From DATNPH01 sp036703315 (lineage in GTDB: Bacteria > Cyanobacteriota > Cyanobacteriia > Cyanobacteriales > Coleofasciculaceae): a stretch of DNA of 64,000 nt. A program made the position numbers and the translations under genes. The notes under the pieces are model-generated. The model saw nothing but the letters and a program-made list of their open reading frames with translations, was not told the DNA's origin and did not search any database. Positions within the stretch are counted from its first letter, which is position 1. The number at the start of each line of letters is the position of its first letter. This document shows positions 26,435 through 35,434 of this stretch, piece by piece. The stretch is taken from assembly GCA_036703315.1 (NCBI GenBank), contig DATNPH010000118.1, positions 1 to 64,000 on the forward strand, written 5' to 3'.

Positions 26435-27766
26435 TCAGCGTTGTGAACTCTGCTGGCTGACTCGCTCGATTTGAGTAGCAAAATAATTCTCCTGATACTG
26501 CAACGACTTAGCCAAGGCTAGTCCTTGTTGATAAGCTGCCAAAGCTTGAGGATAGTTTTTCTGCTCTAAATGAATCTGACCCATTAAGTCATAAGCATTC
26601 ATCAAGCCATAGTAATTGTAGGACTGCTGCTCTATCTTTAGGAGAATGTCATAAACCTGCAAAGCAAACTGCGGCTGACCATGAGAACGGTAGACTGCTC
26701 CCAGTTTTTGCAGAGCATCACTGGCGTAGGCAAACTGTTGCGATAATCGGGCTAGCTCATAGGCTTGCTGGTAGTTCTGAGCCGCTTCATTCGGTTTATT
26801 TAGCGCTTCATAGTCAGAGGCGATCGCGATTTTCAGTGCTGGTAAGCGAGGATCGTTTGGTTTATACGTTTGGGCTAGTTTTAGCTTCGTCCGCAGGGCG
26901 TTTTCCGGTTGCTTGGCTTTGTCATAGGCGTAGATGAGCTGTTGTAGATAATTGAATTGCTTGACGCTGTCGCCTTGAGTAGCCGCTATAGCTAGTAATT
27001 CTTCATAAGTGACAGCAGCATTCGAGTAGTCTAGCCAAGCCATTTGCAGTTGAGCGATCGTCGTCAGCGTCTCCTCTTGAGAGGCATTATCGCCACGCTG
27101 GCGCTGATCAGCGAGAATTTGTTGGTAAATTTTTGTAGCCTGTTCAGGTAATCCTACCTGCTGGTAAGCTTTCCCTAATGCTTGCAGAAGTTCCAGATTA
27201 ATCGATTTCTTTTCCTTAGCCTCTTCCTGAGCTTCTTTTTGAATTTCTTGCAGACGCCAGCTAATCACCTGCGCATCAAACTTTTGCCCTCTTTGCCAAG
27301 CAATGTCTCCGACTCGCCCCAACGCCTGCACTTCTTCCACTGGACCCAATGCTCGCCGCAATCGCAGTTCTCGGTACCAGATATCAAACGCATCTTCCGC
27401 CTTGCCTTCCTGAAGCCTAGCTGCTGCCTGGGTATTTAACTGATCTAAAGCGCTTCTAAGTTGTGACTGTTGTTCCGGCGTCAGGCTACCCTTCTTTGGG
27501 ATTTTAGGCAACAGTGGATCGGGTGTCTTGATTTCCAGTGGGTTGACTTTGGGTTCTTCTGGCTTTGGTTTCTCATTAGTTGGTGGTTTAGGTTTCTCAT
27601 TGGCAGTCGGCTTTGGTTTCTCATCGGCTGCCAATGCCACAGAATTGAAGCACAGTAGGAACATGGCAGTCCACAACACTGCCTTGCCCCACTTTGAGGC
27701 AAGGATACGTCCCTGCCTTACATTTAAAAGTTTGGGTTGCAAAAGATTTAATATCACTTTAGTCAT
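26435..27766 (-). CDS. Secreted or periplasmic TPR protein with Lys-Pro repeats
   Basis: An ATG at 27874 would add 36 basic residues, but ATG 27766 (MTKVILNLLQPKLLNVRQG) is preferred because a signal peptide (WGKAVLWTAMFLLCFNSVALAA) then lies near the N-terminus. After cleavage comes a tract with three EKPKP units, then about eight tetratricopeptide-like repeats (for example ALGKAYQQVGLPEQATKIYQ, YDLMGQIHLEQKNYPQALAA). About 443 residues from the preferred start. TPR arrays mediate protein contacts. The partner is unknown. It is divergent from the phytase-like gene. Confidence 0.82.
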   Translation of the reverse strand: MTKVILNLLQPKLLNVRQGRILASKWGKAVLWTAMFLLCFNSVALAADEKPKPTANEKPKPPTNEKPKPEEPKVNPLEIKTPDPLLPKIPKKGSLTPEQQSQLRSALDQLNTQAAARLQEGKAEDAFDIWYRELRLRRALGPVEEVQALGRVGDIAWQRGQKFDAQVISWRLQEIQKEAQEEAKEKKSINLELLQALGKAYQQVGLPEQATKIYQQILADQRQRGDNASQEETLTTIAQLQMAWLDYSNAAVTYEELLAIAATQGDSVKQFNYLQQLIYAYDKAKQPENALRTKLKLAQTYKPNDPRLPALKIAIASDYEALNKPNEAAQNYQQAYELARLSQQFAYASDALQKLGAVYRSHGQPQFALQVYDILLKIEQQSYNYYGLMNAYDLMGQIHLEQKNYPQALAAYQQGLALAKSLQYQENYFATQIERVSQQSSQR

Positions 27767-27886
27767 AGTGTTCGTAGCCAAATCGACGCTTAAATTAAAG
27801 CCAGAGTTTCTGCATACTACTGCACGAACACGCTTGAAATACCTCGTTTGTAGCCACTTCTTGCCCCGACACACTAATAATTACTT

Positions 27887-29107
27887 ATGACTTTGCTGGT
27901 AAACCTTAAGCACTTACAGTTACGGACATCTCGCCAATTGTTTTCCCTGCTAATCGTTCTGGCGATCGCACTACTAAGTTTCCTGACAACTGCCTGTGCC
28001 CCGTCCCAAGCCCGCACAGCAGAACAGCGCACCTTTCTCAACCTTTCCCTCGACTTTTTAGGAGAGTACCAGCTACCCAAAATGAAGTTCAAGGATACAT
28101 CGGTTGGGGGATTATCCGCGTTGAGCTATGACCGACAGCGAAATAAATTTTACGCTCTTTCCGATGACCGCTCTCAGTTTGCCCCAGCCCGATTTTACAC
28201 GCTTGGGGTAAGTGTCAAGCGCACTGATACGGGGGAGATTCGCATCGACAAAGTAGACGTTGAAGACGTTACTTTTATCACCGATGAGAACGGTAAAACC
28301 TTTGCCAAGGGTAGCATTGACCCTGAAGGCATCGCTCTTTCTCCTAAAAAAACCCTATTTATTTCCAGTGAAGGAGTTCCCAGTCAGGGAATTGCTCCTT
28401 TCATTCGAGAGTTTGATTTAGAAACAGGAAAGCAGAAACAAAGCTTACAGCTTCCAGATCGCTATCTACGTAATAACAACACAAATGAAGAACAACTGCC
28501 TCGTGGCATTCAGGATAACTTAGGGTTTGAGTCGTTGACCTTTGAACTAGGAAGCTTAGCTGCCGCTAGTGGCGACCCTTTTCGGTTATTTACGGCAACT
28601 GAGTCTGCTCTCTTCCAGGACAGCTTACCACCTGATTCAGAGCAACCCACTCGAATTCGTTTGATGCAATATTTAATTGGAAACATTGCTCGTCCGATGG
28701 TGGTTACCGAGCATGTTTACCTCCTCGATCCTGCTCCCAAGGGCGCTATTGATAATGGTTTGACTGAGTTAGTCACAGTGGATCAGGGAGGTCACTTCCT
28801 TAGCTTAGAGCGTACCTATGGCGTATTAGGCGCTGGAGCAAAGATTTATCAGTTAGCAACAGGGGGGGCAACTGATACCTCAGGCATTGCTACTCTCAAA
28901 GGTGATGTTTCCAGAATTAATGGAGTGAAGAAAAAGTTGGTGTTGGACTTGAGTACACTGGGCATTTACCTGGACAACCTGGAGGGAATGACGTTTGGAC
29001 CGCGCCTGCCTGATGGTAGCCAAAGTTTACTTTTAGTTAGCGACGATAATTTTAGAGATATGCAGCTGACACAGTTTCTTTTGTTCCGTGTCAACGGTTT
29101 GCGTTGA
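27887..29107 (+). CDS. Phytase-like esterase-domain lipoprotein
   Basis: 406 residues. A hydrophobic leader ends at lipobox LTTAC (Cys about residue 37), so the protein is probably lipid-anchored. The domain from about 55 to 400 carries GGLSALSYDRQRNKFYALSDD, SIDPEGIALSPKKTLFISSE, GFESLTF and DNLEGMTFGPRLPDG. These are repeated blade-like segments of the esterase-like phytase family (PF13449), a beta-propeller found in bacterial periplasmic proteins. The catalytic role is unproven in the family. Its 3' end lies head-on with a truncated receiver gene on the other strand. Confidence 0.85.
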   Translation: MTLLVNLKHLQLRTSRQLFSLLIVLAIALLSFLTTACAPSQARTAEQRTFLNLSLDFLGEYQLPKMKFKDTSVGGLSALSYDRQRNKFYALSDDRSQFAPARFYTLGVSVKRTDTGEIRIDKVDVEDVTFITDENGKTFAKGSIDPEGIALSPKKTLFISSEGVPSQGIAPFIREFDLETGKQKQSLQLPDRYLRNNNTNEEQLPRGIQDNLGFESLTFELGSLAAASGDPFRLFTATESALFQDSLPPDSEQPTRIRLMQYLIGNIARPMVVTEHVYLLDPAPKGAIDNGLTELVTVDQGGHFLSLERTYGVLGAGAKIYQLATGGATDTSGIATLKGDVSRINGVKKKLVLDLSTLGIYLDNLEGMTFGPRLPDGSQSLLLVSDDNFRDMQLTQFLLFRVNGLR

Positions 29108-29230
29108 ATTAGACAAAGGCGATCGCGCTTCTAACTGCTCAAAAATTACCTCAAAATTTTCAGCCTCAAGCATTACGCTAATGACATCTCGGATAGCTTC
29201 TTCCTCTTCAATTACCAGAATCTTGGTCAT
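29033..29230 (-). pseudogene. Truncated response-regulator receiver fragment
   Basis: The first 29 residues (MTKILVIEEEEAIRDVISV, then MLEAENFEVI) are the start of a CheY-type receiver, beta-1 to beta-2. Similarity then stops and the frame continues for 36 unrelated residues, its last 75 bp lying antisense to the 3' end of the phytase-like gene. The acidic pair reads EEE rather than the usual EDE. The ATG overlaps the stop of the upstream sensor kinase (TGA/ATG), as in a kinase-regulator operon. It looks like a regulator gene cut off by a rearrangement. Confidence 0.75.
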
Positions 29231-30984
29231 CTAGAAGGTCTCTCCTTGCTCAAGGGAATTGTGACTGTAAAGGCTGTCCCTACCCCAACTTCGCTCTTGA
29301 CGCTAATCTTGCCCCCGTGTAAATCTACAGATTTTTTGACAATTGCCAGTCCCAGTCCCGTCCCAGGAATATTGCCAACATTGTTGGCTCGATGAAACGA
29401 CTCAAACAAACGTTGTTGGTCTTCACAAGGAATGCCAATGCCAGAGTCTTGAATCTGGAAAATCACTAAATCCTTTTGACAAATCAGTTCAAAATTAACC
29501 GTGCTACCAGTTGGTGAATACTTAATGGCATTGATGAGCAAGTTGCTAAGAATATGTCGCAGCAGTTTTTCATCCAGGCAACCTTCAAGGTATGAAAGTT
29601 GACAAGTAAAAACTATTGTGTGTTCGCTCCCCCCACTCAGTTGTAACTCTTCCACTAAACTGCAACAGTACTGAACCACGTCTAGCGGCTCCGGATTAAA
29701 TTCTAATTTTCCGGCTTCGACTTGACCGATTAGTAGTACATCATTTAATAGCTCAACCAGATGTTCCACATTGGAGTGAATCCGCTCAAAATGAACAATT
29801 TTTTTCTCCTGAGACCATTTATGACCGTAATGTCTGAGCAATTCAGCCGAACCTAGGATAGTGGTCAGAGGTGTACGGAACTCGTGGCTCGCCATGGAAA
29901 TAAAGCGAGATTTAAGTTCATTGAGTTCCTTTTCTTTTTCCAGTGCAAGGCACAGTTCAGCTTCCGCAATCTTGCGCTTAGTGATGTCGCGCACAATTGC
30001 CATGACTTCATTTTTCTCAGTGACAACAAACCGAGCTTCCCAGTGAGTGGTATGGTCCTTCCATGGCAACTGATACTCCAAGACTTGAAGTTCACCAGTT
30101 TGTAGGGCAAGTTCAACACAGTGAAGCATGGGTTGAGCCACTTCTTCTGGCATGACTTCATCCAATTTTTTTCCGAGAAATTCCCTCTGTCGTACAAACA
30201 AATCGCGCTCATGAGGTGCTTTGTAATTCATAAACGTGCCCTCTCGACTGAGGCGAAACATTGAATCTGGGATGGCGTTCAGCAAGGCTCGGTTTGTAGC
30301 AACACTGCTTAGCAGTGCCGACTCGGTCTGCTTATACTTAACAACTGTGTTTTCTAACTTGGTTAGATTGATTCGTAGCTCCATCTGGGAGATGACCTGC
30401 CGCCCCAAAGTCCTCAAAGCCTCAATTTGCTCACTCGTCAGACGACGTGGAATTCGGTCAATCACACAAAGGGTGCCAAGGGGATAGTTATCAGGCGTTA
30501 CCAAAGGGACTCCGGCGTAAAACCGGATATTCGGGTCAGACAGTACCAACGGATTGGTAGCAAACCGCTCATCTTCTAGCACATTGGAGACAATTAACGG
30601 CTCATCCGGAGAGAGAATGGCATGGGCGCAGAACGCCAAATCCCTGGGTGTTTCTGTGGCTTCCAGTCCGACTCTTGACTTGAACCACTGTCGATTGGCA
30701 TCAACCAGGCTGACTAGGGCAATGGGAGTCCCGCAAATATAGGAAGCTAAAGCCGTCAAATCATCAAAGGCAACTTCTTCGGGAGTATCGAGAATGTTGT
30801 AGCGCTGGAGTGCCTTTAAGCGCTCTACCTCATTGTCAGGGGTAGGTGCTGGTGAAGCTTTTGGTGTTGGGAAGTGATTAGAGGTAGAGGCTCTAAGTCT
30901 GCGGTTACCTCTACCTAAGCTTCCACTCAACAACCTTAAAAAGCTTCTTATTAGTGAGCGCCAGAGAGTTAGAAGAACTTTCAT
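29227..30984 (-). CDS. Hybrid-input sensor histidine kinase (GAF-PAS-HisKA-HATPase)
   Basis: ATG 30984 gives 585 residues and avoids overlap with the regulator gene upstream; a longer frame from 31095 would overlap it. Order of domains: GAF at about 70-205 (GTPIALVSLVDANRQWFKSR, CVIDRIPRRLT), PAS at about 230-335 (LLNAIPDSMFRLSREG, MAIVRDITKRK), HisKA with phospho-acceptor H367 in SHEFRTPLTTILGS, and HATPase with NLLINAIKYSP, DSGIGIP and GTGLGLAIVKKSVDLHGG. No membrane helices are evident, so it is likely cytosolic. The cognate regulator is probably the truncated gene just downstream. Confidence 0.93.
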   Translation of the reverse strand: MKVLLTLWRSLIRSFLRLLSGSLGRGNRRLRASTSNHFPTPKASPAPTPDNEVERLKALQRYNILDTPEEVAFDDLTALASYICGTPIALVSLVDANRQWFKSRVGLEATETPRDLAFCAHAILSPDEPLIVSNVLEDERFATNPLVLSDPNIRFYAGVPLVTPDNYPLGTLCVIDRIPRRLTSEQIEALRTLGRQVISQMELRINLTKLENTVVKYKQTESALLSSVATNRALLNAIPDSMFRLSREGTFMNYKAPHERDLFVRQREFLGKKLDEVMPEEVAQPMLHCVELALQTGELQVLEYQLPWKDHTTHWEARFVVTEKNEVMAIVRDITKRKIAEAELCLALEKEKELNELKSRFISMASHEFRTPLTTILGSAELLRHYGHKWSQEKKIVHFERIHSNVEHLVELLNDVLLIGQVEAGKLEFNPEPLDVVQYCCSLVEELQLSGGSEHTIVFTCQLSYLEGCLDEKLLRHILSNLLINAIKYSPTGSTVNFELICQKDLVIFQIQDSGIGIPCEDQQRLFESFHRANNVGNIPGTGLGLAIVKKSVDLHGGKISVKSEVGVGTAFTVTIPLSKERPSR

Positions 30985-30988
30985 CTTC

Positions 30989-31261
30989 TCAATCGACGAT
31001 TTCATAGGACTTGCAGGAGGCATCGCTACACTTTGCCAAATACTTCTGCTGCAAAGTCCTACCGCGCTCACCCATCTCCAAAAGCTTCTGCTCAATTAGC
31101 TTCATCGCTATTGGGGACGGATTAGTACGTCCATTCTCCCAGCGGTTAATTGTCGGGTAAGTAACACCCAAAAAAGCCGCAAACTGTTCTTGTGTCAGTC
31201 CCGTTAATAACCGGAGTTCACGAATGAACTGACGTTTCTTCTGCTGGTTTATCGCTCTCAT
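30989..31261 (-). CDS. XRE-family helix-turn-helix regulator
   Basis: 90 residues. Residues 11-60 form a Cro/CI-type HTH (RELRLLTGLTQEQFAAFLGV, YPTINRWENGRTNPSPIAM). The C-terminal tail contains two Cys (KCSDASCKS). The gene directly precedes the sensor kinase, with 4 bp between its stop and the kinase start, so the two are almost certainly co-transcribed. Target genes are unknown, but linkage suggests control of this signalling cluster. Confidence 0.9.
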   Translation of the reverse strand: MRAINQQKKRQFIRELRLLTGLTQEQFAAFLGVTYPTINRWENGRTNPSPIAMKLIEQKLLEMGERGRTLQQKYLAKCSDASCKSYEIVD

Positions 31262-31603
31262 GTTTTTTTAATCCGCTCCACCTGACGTAGCACGTAACAT
31301 ATCATCGGCTACACCGTAACGAAGCCAACGTTTGGCGAACAACCGAAAATTTACGCAAATCGAGAGCCAACAGCGAAATCCTCTCAGCAAAATCACGGTT
31401 ACTAACTTTCGTTGATTTTTGTCATTTAAATCCAAAGTTAGACGGGAACAGAGACTTAAGTATTTTTACTTATTAAATTATTTTCACTTTATTTACCTGC
31501 ACCTACTTATCTTCAAAACTACGCTCAACTGTAACGGAAGTCCCACTCATAGTTAGTCAGGGCTTGAGTGGGATAGTTGACACCAATCAACTGGCAGAAG
31601 ATT
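31262..31603. other. 342-bp intergenic region
   Basis: Upstream region of the XRE regulator and downstream of the 88-residue gene. The left half is GC-balanced, the right half AT-rich. No gene, repeat or clear terminator was seen. Confidence 0.35.
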
Positions 31604-31870
31604 CTATGGCGTTAATTCTTCTACATGCTCCGCGTAAACGTACCAAGTAAATATAGGTTTACCGCCTCCATCAGGCTCAAGTGGTGGATTGAAGGTCACT
31701 TTCCAGTGACCTTCATACTGATTCGTATCATAATCAATAGACGAGAAGTTCAATTGCTCGCCTGCTTGAGCTTCATGTCTGTCTGTTGGTAGTAGGCTTG
31801 TATCTGTTGCTTGTAGACGCCAGTCTTGCTTGAAGGTAGTATTGTCCTTTACCCATAAAATACCTGACAT
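31604..31870 (-). CDS. Small beta-rich (SH3-like) protein
   Basis: 88 residues, no signal peptide. The order DNTTFKQDWRLQATDTSLL, AGEQLNFSSIDYD, HWKVTFNPPLEPDGGG and FTWYVYAEHVEELTP resembles small beta-barrel modules attached to cyanobacterial peptidoglycan hydrolases (TxFKxR...WYxxxxHV). Here the module stands alone. An AGGAGATG-type sequence precedes the ATG. The neighbouring polysaccharide deacetylase hints at an envelope role, but this is inference. Confidence 0.6.
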   Translation of the reverse strand: MSGILWVKDNTTFKQDWRLQATDTSLLPTDRHEAQAGEQLNFSSIDYDTNQYEGHWKVTFNPPLEPDGGGKPIFTWYVYAEHVEELTP

Positions 31871-31901
31871 TAATTCATCTCCTTTGATTCGAGTTTTAAC
31901 C

Positions 31902-32774
31902 TTATCTTTTCATTGAATGAACTCTATCAACCATTTCTATCAGTTGTTGAGCTGATTTTTTTCGAGAGATTATTAAACGAGGGATTTCATAGTAGTTTTT
32001 TAAAAAGCTATGACTTAATCTTTGGTTATCATATAGATAAGCCGACAAATAATATTTAGAAGTATAGTCTTTAACCTGTTGGTTATAAGCTCCATAGGGA
32101 TAGGCAAAATGAGACGCTACTTTTTGTTCTGGGTCTAATTCTTTTGTACAATTTCTCAGCTTTGTCTGGGCTTGCAATAGTTCATTAGCTATCTGCTGAG
32201 GAGCGATTTTAGTTAAATTCTTATGATTCAATCCATGAGATTGAATATCATAAAACCCTTTTTTCAAGCCCTCTCTCAATTCCCTGCATCCTATGTGAGT
32301 TGAAGTAATACTCTCTCGATTAGCTAGAGTGCCTGGATTGATAAATAAAACAACTTTTACTTTCTTATCGTACTTTTTTTCGAGCTTATACAAAATGGGC
32401 ATTAACTTTGTGTATACTGACTTGTATCCATCATCAAAGGAAATCATAATTGGGTTTTGGCTCAAATGCTCAACTGGAATTTCTTTTGATTTTGTTAAGA
32501 AAAAATCATATGAATCTTGAGCTGTTAAGAACCAAAAATCATGACTGACTAAATACTCAAGAAATTTTTCTAAATCTTGTTTTGGGTAGTGCAAGTACAC
32601 TTGATCCGATTGAAAACCAGGTGCTTCAGGGTCAATAATGCCATGAAAACCAAAAACAGGAATTATAGGATCTGTGGATTGTAAAATTACAATAGACAAA
32701 AAAATGATAAATCCCAGAGCTAAGCTAATAGAGAAATTTGTATTTTTTTGAGAGTTCACATTAATGACTTCCAT
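31902..32774 (-). CDS. Polysaccharide deacetylase (NodB-homology) membrane-anchored protein
   Basis: 290 residues. One N-terminal helix at about 15-31 (ISLALGFIIFLSIVILQ) anchors or exports the protein. NodB motifs follow: FGFHGII, MISFDDGYKSVY (catalytic D and metal D), IQSHGLNHKNLTK (metal-binding SxGxxH) and HFAYPYGAYNQQ. The family removes N- or O-acetyl groups from chitin-like, peptidoglycan or exopolysaccharide chains. The coding region is clearly more AT-rich than its neighbours, a possible sign of transfer. Substrate unknown. Confidence 0.88.
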   Translation of the reverse strand: MEVINVNSQKNTNFSISLALGFIIFLSIVILQSTDPIIPVFGFHGIIDPEAPGFQSDQVYLHYPKQDLEKFLEYLVSHDFWFLTAQDSYDFFLTKSKEIPVEHLSQNPIMISFDDGYKSVYTKLMPILYKLEKKYDKKVKVVLFINPGTLANRESITSTHIGCRELREGLKKGFYDIQSHGLNHKNLTKIAPQQIANELLQAQTKLRNCTKELDPEQKVASHFAYPYGAYNQQVKDYTSKYYLSAYLYDNQRLSHSFLKNYYEIPRLIISRKKSAQQLIEMVDRVHSMKR

Positions 32775-33211
32775 TCCTCTACTTCACTATCTTTCGCAGC
32801 TAAGGCTAATGAATCGCTGATTTACCAGATAGATAATGCAGTTTACACTTGTTTAGTGGTGACATCAACTCTGAGCCTGATCGCAAAAAAATCGTTTTCA
32901 AAAGAATCCCAGGCTTCAATCTAAGCTGTAGGGATTCTTCTTTGAAGTGCTGCGAATACGATAATAACACCTGCGATCGCACTAGTGCCACGCGAATGAG
33001 ATGCATGTCCCAACAACTGTACTTAAGTTAAATTTTTCCGTTTCCTTTTAGCGAAGCGCAATTTCTCGTCTAGGTCATTTTCGGCGCGATCGCGTACAAG
33101 TTACTATGTCAGGCACATTCCTGCCTTACAAAAAAGGTGAGCAGTGCCCACCTAACAAAGAATAGTAAGTAAACTTTCGTCTTAGTGTACTAGAAAGAAC
33201 AGGCAGTTAAC
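32775..33211. other. 437-bp intergenic region with a hairpin repeat
   Basis: Two short reading frames on opposite strands (32806-33006, 32849-33031) overlap and neither has a ribosome-binding site or family resemblance. A palindromic GGTGAGCAGTGCCCACC at 33136-33152 resembles dispersed hairpin repeats common in cyanobacterial gaps. Confidence 0.45.
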
Positions 33212-33523
33212 CTAGCCAGCATGTAGATTTGTAATCATGATTTGATCCGCAGCAAGCTTATCGTCGCGGGGGAGATCAAAATCCGGTTGTGGAGGATTTT
33301 CTCTATCTTCTTCATGTTCATAACTAAAGTCTTCCGGCTTACTAGCGATTCCCGAGTCGGAATCTTGTCTTAGCAACTCAGGTTTAGAGCTATTCAGATT
33401 ACTATTAGAGCTTTCGCTGTTCGGAGCACTACCAGTTTTTGACTCAGCATCACGTTTGAGCACCTCTGGATCAGAGCTTTCGTGGATTGCTAAATTAATT
33501 AAATTATCATTTTCATGAATCAT
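33212..33523 (-). CDS. Small acidic disordered protein with an internal repeat
   Basis: 103 residues, strongly polar, no membrane segment. Two diverged copies of one unit are visible: SSDPEVLKRDAESKTGSAP (residues 16-34) and SSKPELLRQDSDSGIASKP (about 45-63). The C-terminus continues acidic, then DKLAADQIMITNLHAG. The repeat suggests selection on the protein sequence and so a real gene, but the ribosome-binding site is weak. No family recognised. Confidence 0.5.
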   Translation of the reverse strand: MIHENDNLINLAIHESSDPEVLKRDAESKTGSAPNSESSNSNLNSSKPELLRQDSDSGIASKPEDFSYEHEEDRENPPQPDFDLPRDDKLAADQIMITNLHAG

Positions 33524-33671
33524 TTTCGGCTGTTTTGTTAAACTTGCTTGGGTTACCCATCTAGACTAAAACTAGGTTCGTATCCTTGTCCTCTAGAAAC
33601 TGACATACACCTTAAGAGGGGTAGTTGCACAGAGGGAACTAATTTTGCAAATTTCTTCTCAAGTTCAGCAG

Positions 33672-33756
33672 GGTGCATTAACGCAATATAACGCACCAGT
33701 TTCAACGGCTGAGTTATGGCGCACTCAAGCTATCAATAGCCACCTTGACAGGGCTA
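33672..33756. repeat. Dispersed cyanobacterial repeats
   Basis: GGTGCATTA (33672-33680) and TAACGCACC (33689-33697) form a near-perfect hairpin, of a GGTGCGTTA type widespread in cyanobacterial gaps. At 33741-33756 CACCTTGACAGGGCTA repeats exactly the sequence at 23538-23553, with further matches just after it. Confidence 0.65.
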
Positions 33757-33790
33757 AGTTGACCCACCCTACCATTGAACACGAATTAAT

Positions 33791-34201
33791 TTAATCTGAC
33801 TGCTTAGGTTGTGCGACACGGGCTTCAATATCCTCTAAGGTTTGCAGCAGTAGACGCTTTGCCTGTAATTCCCAACCCCATTTCTGAATGCGGTATGCTG
33901 CTACTGTTCCAGCAATAGCCACGATATAGCCCACCCATTGCACTAGAGAAATCGCGCCTAGTAAACCCAATCCGGCAATTCCCCAAAACGGTAAGGCAAT
34001 GGTTTGACGCTGTTCCTCAACAAGCTTAGGCAAGCCGCCAGATGCCATTTGTGCCGCCAAGGTTTCACGGCAACGTCGTTGCTGTTCCATTGAGACAGAT
34101 AGACCAATCTTACGGCGGAGTTTCTCCATTTTGCGAGCATCTGTGCTGTACTCAGTTAGCTCGTCCTCTGCCATTTTGATCAGGCGTTCCAATTGATCCA
34201 T
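33791..34201 (-). CDS. Membrane protein with N-terminal coiled coil
   Basis: 136 residues. Residues 1-70 are charged and helical (LERLIKMAEDELTEYSTDARK), likely a coiled coil. One long or two short hydrophobic stretches lie at residues 71-105 (FWGIAGLGLLGAISLVQWVG, YIVAIAGTVAAY). The C-terminus is an amphipathic helix. This looks like a conserved cyanobacterial protein. Function unknown. Confidence 0.65.
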   Translation of the reverse strand: MDQLERLIKMAEDELTEYSTDARKMEKLRRKIGLSVSMEQQRRCRETLAAQMASGGLPKLVEEQRQTIALPFWGIAGLGLLGAISLVQWVGYIVAIAGTVAAYRIQKWGWELQAKRLLLQTLEDIEARVAQPKQSD

Positions 34202-34916
34202 GATGTGACTCCTCAGGCGGTAAATCTCAGTTGTAGGCTAGCGCTTAGTTTAAAGCACTTCAGGCGGAGGTTTGAAGTCATACCTCGTATCTAGACGATC
34301 GCTCTGTGTTCGAGCTTTGTCAGTTAACTTGAGGGAGCGATCGAGAGTAGCTCGCTCGATTGGGTGAATAATAAAACCTATCCGGAGACTTGAAATTTTA
34401 GTTTGTATCTACTTGATATCAACAACTAGGGAAATTTAAAAAAGTACAACCTTGAGTTTATTAGTCGTTACGAAAAAGGACTTTAGAGCATTAGTTAAGT
34501 AAGGTAAACATAGAATTATCATTTATGTAGACGACAGGTTAGGGGGTACGCTATTATCGGGCTCCTATGAATAACTTATATTGAACTCAACTACTTAATT
34601 CTAAGATTTATTTAACTAAACTTACCCCTCAAGGGTACTGTACACCATCTCTAATAATTTGCCACCATAGCAGATATGACATCTAGTCAATGCAGGACTC
34701 AATTGTTGTAATTTTTAGGATAAAGCATTTCATTAAATGAAGCTTAGTTACAGACTATCCATTTAATTAATTGGCAAAATTATCCGGAACCAACAGAGCA
34801 AATCCTGAAGTACACAACAAATAGGGCGGTTAGGGTCAAAGGACGTAGAAGTTTACGAATTACAGTCATTTAACTAGGACTCTCCACCTTAAATGAAATA
34901 AATAAAGGAGTTTCCC
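34202..34916. other. 715-bp AT-rich intergenic region
   Basis: No supported gene on either strand. GAGCGATCGAG is followed by CTCGCTCGAT near 34336-34360, making a short HIP1-containing hairpin. The remainder is AT-rich and carries the upstream region and AAGGAG ribosome-binding site of the 81-residue gene. Confidence 0.4.
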
Positions 34917-35162
34917 ATGCAGCAACAAATGTGCTGGTTATCTAGTTTTGGTAGCGATGGGCAGAAAATTTTGCATCTGCGGACTGCCCCCCACGAATCA
35001 TGGCGACCCTACACTGCCTTTCCTCAATATTGTGTCCCAGATTACCGTATACCGAAAGGTTCTAAAGGTTGGGCAACCTATCAGAAACTCAGGCAGGCGG
35101 GCTGGGTTTTGGTACCTAGCGCAACCGAAACAGCTATCGAGAACAAGAAGCTTGTAAGCTAA
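34917..35162 (+). CDS. Small conserved-looking protein, 81 residues
   Basis: ATG 34917 follows AAGGAG at 6-7 bases, a good ribosome-binding site. The product is soluble and rich in aromatic residues (WLSSFGSDGQKILHLRTAP, ESWRPYTAFPQYCVPDYRIP, GWATYQKLRQAGWVLVPS). The C-terminal WATYQKLRQAGWVLV segment recalls short cyanobacterial hypothetical proteins. No function can be assigned. An inverted repeat follows about 27 bp after the stop. Confidence 0.68.
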   Translation: MQQQMCWLSSFGSDGQKILHLRTAPHESWRPYTAFPQYCVPDYRIPKGSKGWATYQKLRQAGWVLVPSATETAIENKKLVS

Positions 35163-35188
35163 TTAATTACGCCACAATCTTGGGAATT

Positions 35189-35253
35189 GCAGATAACAGC
35201 AGATAAACACGGATAAATTTGATAATTATCTGTGTCCATCTGCTTTCATCTGC
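35189..35253. repeat. Imperfect inverted repeat (AGCAGAT...ATCTGCT)
   Basis: The left arm (35189-35216) and right arm (35226-35253) are imperfectly complementary, for example AGCAGATAAACACGGAT against ATCTGTGTCCATCTGCT (14 of 17). It lies between the 81-residue gene and the convergent argZ and may terminate one or both transcripts. Confidence 0.6.
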
Positions 35254-35434
35254 GGTTTAAAACACATCTAGGTAAGCTGATAAGGCGCTTAAGTTGCACA
35301 TTTTTGGCTTGGGTGGTCAAAAGGTAATTGATAAAATCTTGGCGCTGTGAGGGTTTAATCATCCCCTTACCTATGACCATTACCAACCCTAACCAATATG
35401 CTTTCTTAAATGAGCGACAGCTTAATAACAAGCC

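Noticed and set aside
30989..31095. Upstream extension of the sensor kinase over the XRE gene
   Set aside because: The extension would overlap an intact HTH gene; the ATG at 30984 directly after that gene's stop is the natural start.
32806..33031. Two opposed short frames (66 and 60 codons) between the deacetylase and the repeat protein
   Set aside because: They overlap on opposite strands, and neither has a ribosome-binding site or protein-like composition.
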